Positions 4,896-6,351 of a DNA stretch of 6,351 nt are shown here, piece after piece. How positions within the stretch are numbered: the first letter of the stretch is position 1; each line of letters opens with the position of its first letter. The stretch is from assembly GCA_016198885.1 (NCBI GenBank), contig JACQHV010000183.1:1-6351 (forward strand). Direction: 5' to 3'. Source of the DNA: Gammaproteobacteria bacterium. GTDB taxonomy: Bacteria > Pseudomonadota > Gammaproteobacteria > Eutrophobiales > Eutrophobiaceae. Made by a program: the position numbers and the translations under genes. Below the pieces are notes generated by a model. The model worked only from the letters and a program-made list of their open reading frames with translations, ran no database searches and was not told where the DNA came from.

Positions 4896-5954
4896 TTAAC
4901 TAAACATCCGTTTATTCATTTTCTCTACAACTTTGGCCGTGTGTTGCGGGGATAAATGACTGTAGCGTTTTGTCTGTTGCAGGGTTTTATGGCCCAATAC
5001 TTCCGCGATCTCGAATGGTGACGCGCCGCCCTGTGCAAGATATGAGGCGGTTGTATGTCGCAGGTCGTGAAAACGGAAACTTTCAACCCTCGCTTTTTTA
5101 AGTGCGGCCTCCCAGGGTGCGCGGGGATCAATCGGTTTGCTTTTATCTCTGCCGGGGAATAACAAATCAGTATCAATATGCCTGATCTTGTTTAGCTTCT
5201 TAACTTCGCTCAAGGCATGGCCTGTGAGTGGGAGTGTTTTAATCTCTTTATTTTTTGTCTTGTAAACCGTGATCCGCCCCTCCTTGAGATCAATCTGTTC
5301 CCATTTAAGAGATAGTATTTCATCGCGCCGCGCCCCGGTGCTCAATGCCAGCACAACAATCGGATACAGCGCCGGGTTCTGGCTTTCCATACATGCCTTT
5401 AATAATCTCTCGCGTTCATCATCAGACAGATAGCGAACACGACCGGGGGCTTCCTTGTATTTCCTGACGTTCCTTAACGGATTATCTTCCAACCATCCCC
5501 AATCCTGCACAGCGATAGTAAAACAATGAGAAAGGGCGGCTAAATATCTGTTGCATGTGGCCTCAGATCGTTTGTGTTTATAATCCGGAGCGCCCGCTAA
5601 TAGTTCGTCTTTTTGTTGTGTGATCAGTTGCGGGGTAATATCCGCTAGCAGGTAATGCCCGATCCTGTCTTTCCACCATGTAAGCTGGATCAGTTGATTC
5701 GATCTGTGGCTTCCCTTCCCTGGCAACACGTTTTGAATATACCGATCAATCATTTCGGCTGCTGTGTGTCGCTTGGCCTCTGCCGTCTTGAAGTGCCGCC
5801 CCTCCTTGATCGCGACCTCTGTCTGGCTGGCCCATGTCTTTGCATCCGTTCTACGGTTAAACGTGGCGGACTGCTGCGGGTATCCTCTCAGGCGTATCTG
5901 CGCCCGGTAGCGGACTATCCCGTTTTTATCATTTCGTTTTTCAATGTATGCCAT
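4896..5954 (-). CDS. int: Tyrosine recombinase (integrase) of the element
   Basis: The 352-residue protein catalyses site-specific integration and excision. Residues 1-55 (MAYIEKRNDKNGIVRYRAQI, then a strand and TDAKTWASQTE) form an arm-DNA-binding domain. About 60-165 is the helical core-binding domain (TAAEMIDRYIQNVLPGK … TCNRYLAALSHCFTIAV). The catalytic domain has all expected residues: R209 in STGARRDEI, K232 or K234 in the beta-hairpin YKTKNKEI, H296 and R299 in FHDLRHTTA, H322 in LGHKT, and nucleophile Y331 in KRYSHL. Length is usual for the family and the gene looks intact. It lies 372 bases from a tRNA 3' end, the usual target of this class. The start is ATG 5954 with only a weak GGAA upstream. 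An A+T-richer unknown gene follows after nine bases. Confidence 0.95.
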   Translation of the reverse strand: MAYIEKRNDKNGIVRYRAQIRLRGYPQQSATFNRRTDAKTWASQTEVAIKEGRHFKTAEAKRHTAAEMIDRYIQNVLPGKGSHRSNQLIQLTWWKDRIGHYLLADITPQLITQQKDELLAGAPDYKHKRSEATCNRYLAALSHCFTIAVQDWGWLEDNPLRNVRKYKEAPGRVRYLSDDERERLLKACMESQNPALYPIVVLALSTGARRDEILSLKWEQIDLKEGRITVYKTKNKEIKTLPLTGHALSEVKKLNKIRHIDTDLLFPGRDKSKPIDPRAPWEAALKKARVESFRFHDLRHTTASYLAQGGASPFEIAEVLGHKTLQQTKRYSHLSPQHTAKVVEKMNKRMFS

Positions 5955-5979
5955 GAATCAGCCCATTCCAGCTTGTCTT

Positions 5980-6014
5980 AACATACTACAATAAACGGAA
6001 ACAACATACAACAA
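5980..6014. repeat. Imperfect direct repeats in the int leader
   Basis: AACATACTACAA (5980-5991) and AACATACAACAA (6003-6014) differ at one of 12 bases and lie 23 bp apart, about two helical turns. They fall between the candidate int promoter and the int start, where a repressor or excisionase could bind. Confidence 0.45.
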
Positions 6015-6019
6015 AAGAT

Positions 6020-6049
6020 AATATATCCCATGCTTTAATACGATATTAA
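6020..6049 (-). promoter_or_regulatory. Candidate int promoter with palindrome
   Basis: On the minus strand TTAATA (6049-6044) as -35 and TATATT (6025-6020) as -10 are separated by 18 bases. The -35 lies in a perfect palindrome TTAATA-CGA-TATTAA (6035-6049). The predicted start is about 60 bases before the int ATG. The region is A+T-rich, so chance matches are possible. Confidence 0.4.
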
Positions 6050-6089
6050 CCTTTATATTCCTTGATTCTTACGGGATTCACTTATGGAC

Positions 6090-6120
6090 ATGGGGGAATA
6101 ATGGGGGATTAGATGGGGGA
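6090..6120 (+). repeat. Three ATGGGGGA direct repeats (candidate arm sites, cluster 1)
   Basis: ATGGGGGA occurs at 6090-6097, 6101-6108 and 6113-6120, with start-to-start spacing of 11 and 12 bp. All three face the tRNA. About one helical turn apart, they would lie on one face of the DNA, as expected of cooperative arm-type integrase or accessory-protein sites. Confidence 0.65.
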
Positions 6121-6260
6121 AAATGCGAAAAACAGGCAGTTTTTGCCTCTGGCTGGATCGGGAGACATAAGAGGGCGGGTTAGCAGTTTAAATTGATTCT
6201 GCCCTCGCTGACGGGGCGGGGCGGGGTAAATACGGAGTATTCCTAGCCGGTGATCTCAAT

Positions 6261-6279
6261 TCCCCCATTTGTCCCCCAT
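6261..6279 (-). repeat. Two inverted ATGGGGGA repeats (candidate arm sites, cluster 2)
   Basis: TCCCCCAT at 6261-6268 and 6272-6279 is the reverse complement of ATGGGGGA, again with an 11-bp pitch. These two copies face the three at 6090-6120 and lie about 50 bases from the tRNA end. Confidence 0.65.
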
Positions 6280-6325
6280 GACGGGGAGAAAACTGGCCTT
6301 TTAAAAATTAAGCTATTGATTTATA

Positions 6326-6351
6326 TGGAGCCCCGAGAGGGAATCGAACCC
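6326..6351. other. Probable attachment site core in the tRNA 3' end
   Basis: An integrase gene next to a tRNA 3' end implies recombination within the T-arm and acceptor part. The exact core cannot be set, because no second copy of this sequence is found elsewhere in the window; the other site must lie outside it. Confidence 0.5.
6326..6351 (-). tRNA. 3' end of a tRNA gene (partial; possibly tRNA-Gly)
   Basis: On the minus strand the sequence shows the T-stem, T-loop TTCGATT (6348-6342), the T-stem return CCCTC, acceptor strand TCGGGGC (6336-6330), discriminator T (6329) and encoded CCA (6328-6326). The anticodon lies beyond the window. The implied G1-C72 and C2-G71 pairs with U73 fit glycine tRNA identity, so Gly is a guess; Thr or another is possible. 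Confidence 0.85.

Larger units (their letters stand above)
5955..6325. other. Noncoding attachment-arm region between int and tRNA
   Basis: No convincing gene is present on either strand over about 370 bases. Besides the sites listed separately, it holds: a small hairpin AGGCA/TGCCT (6134-6148); an inverted repeat GAGGGC/GCCCTC (6171-6176 and 6201-6206); three GGGG runs one base apart (6213-6226); and a palindrome AATAC-GGA-GTATT (6229-6241). This density of symmetric sites suits an attP-derived arm bound by integrase and its helpers. Confidence 0.7.

Noticed and set aside
5464..5473. Possible third copy of the TGACGTT repeat, inside int
   Set aside because: Only CTGACGTT matches and the tandem second half is missing, so it is likely chance.
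2498..5668. CCGATCCTGT occurring at 2498-2507, 3538-3547 and 5659-5668
   Set aside because: All three encode (D/N)RIG in frame in three proteins. Recurrence is explained by shared codons, and no spacing pattern or symmetry supports a DNA site.
770..5981. Plus-strand open frames at 770-976, 1652-1855, 2024-2311, 2511-2735, 2888-3100 and 5655-5981
   Set aside because: Each lies opposite a well-supported minus-strand gene and its translation shows no family resemblance or ordered motif. They are antisense shadows.
1..6351. CRISPR array or insertion sequence
   Set aside because: No regularly spaced identical repeats of suitable length and no transposase or terminal inverted repeats were seen. 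The ATGGGGGA copies are too short and close for CRISPR.

Overview
The window looks like one end of a small integrated element (phage-satellite or P4-like genomic island) in a bacterial chromosome. At the right edge the last 26 bases are the 3' part of a minus-strand tRNA gene with an encoded CCA. About 370 bases further along is a P4/lambda-type tyrosine integrase pointing away from it. This is the classic layout of an element integrated in a tRNA 3' end. The host is most likely a proteobacterium (integrase type, CCA-encoded tRNA, YfjI/DUF3987 protein, strong GGAGG ribosome binding sites), but the sequence does not fix a genus. The other attachment site is not seen and probably lies off the left side.

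Every supported gene is on the minus strand, so the window reads right to left. (1) 6351-5955: tRNA end, then a noncoding region rich in short repeats, including five ATGGGGGA octamers in two opposed clusters with 11-12 bp pitch, and a candidate int promoter. (2) 5954-4095: integrase, then an A+T-rich unknown gene of 263 codons. (3) 4094-3973: control region with a long inverted repeat lying between a candidate -35 and -10, plus a second inverted repeat. (4) 3972-1084: a tightly coupled operon whose successive genes overlap by a few bases: AlpA/excisionase-like DNA-binding protein, a small possibly Toprim-derived protein, a YfjI/DUF3987 P-loop replication protein, a small Cys/His-rich protein, and a last gene apparently broken by a one-base frameshift in a G run. 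(5) 1069-1: a likely toxin-antitoxin module with its own promoter and a perfect 12-bp palindrome: a Panacea (SocA-like/DUF4065) antitoxin, then an unrecognised 140-codon partner with a TTG start, closed by a hairpin and a good intrinsic terminator.

The integrase and DNA-binding protein would handle integration and excision, the DUF3987 operon replication of the excised element, and the toxin-antitoxin pair its maintenance or phage defence. The 263-codon protein and the toxin partner are the least explained parts and the best places to look for something new.
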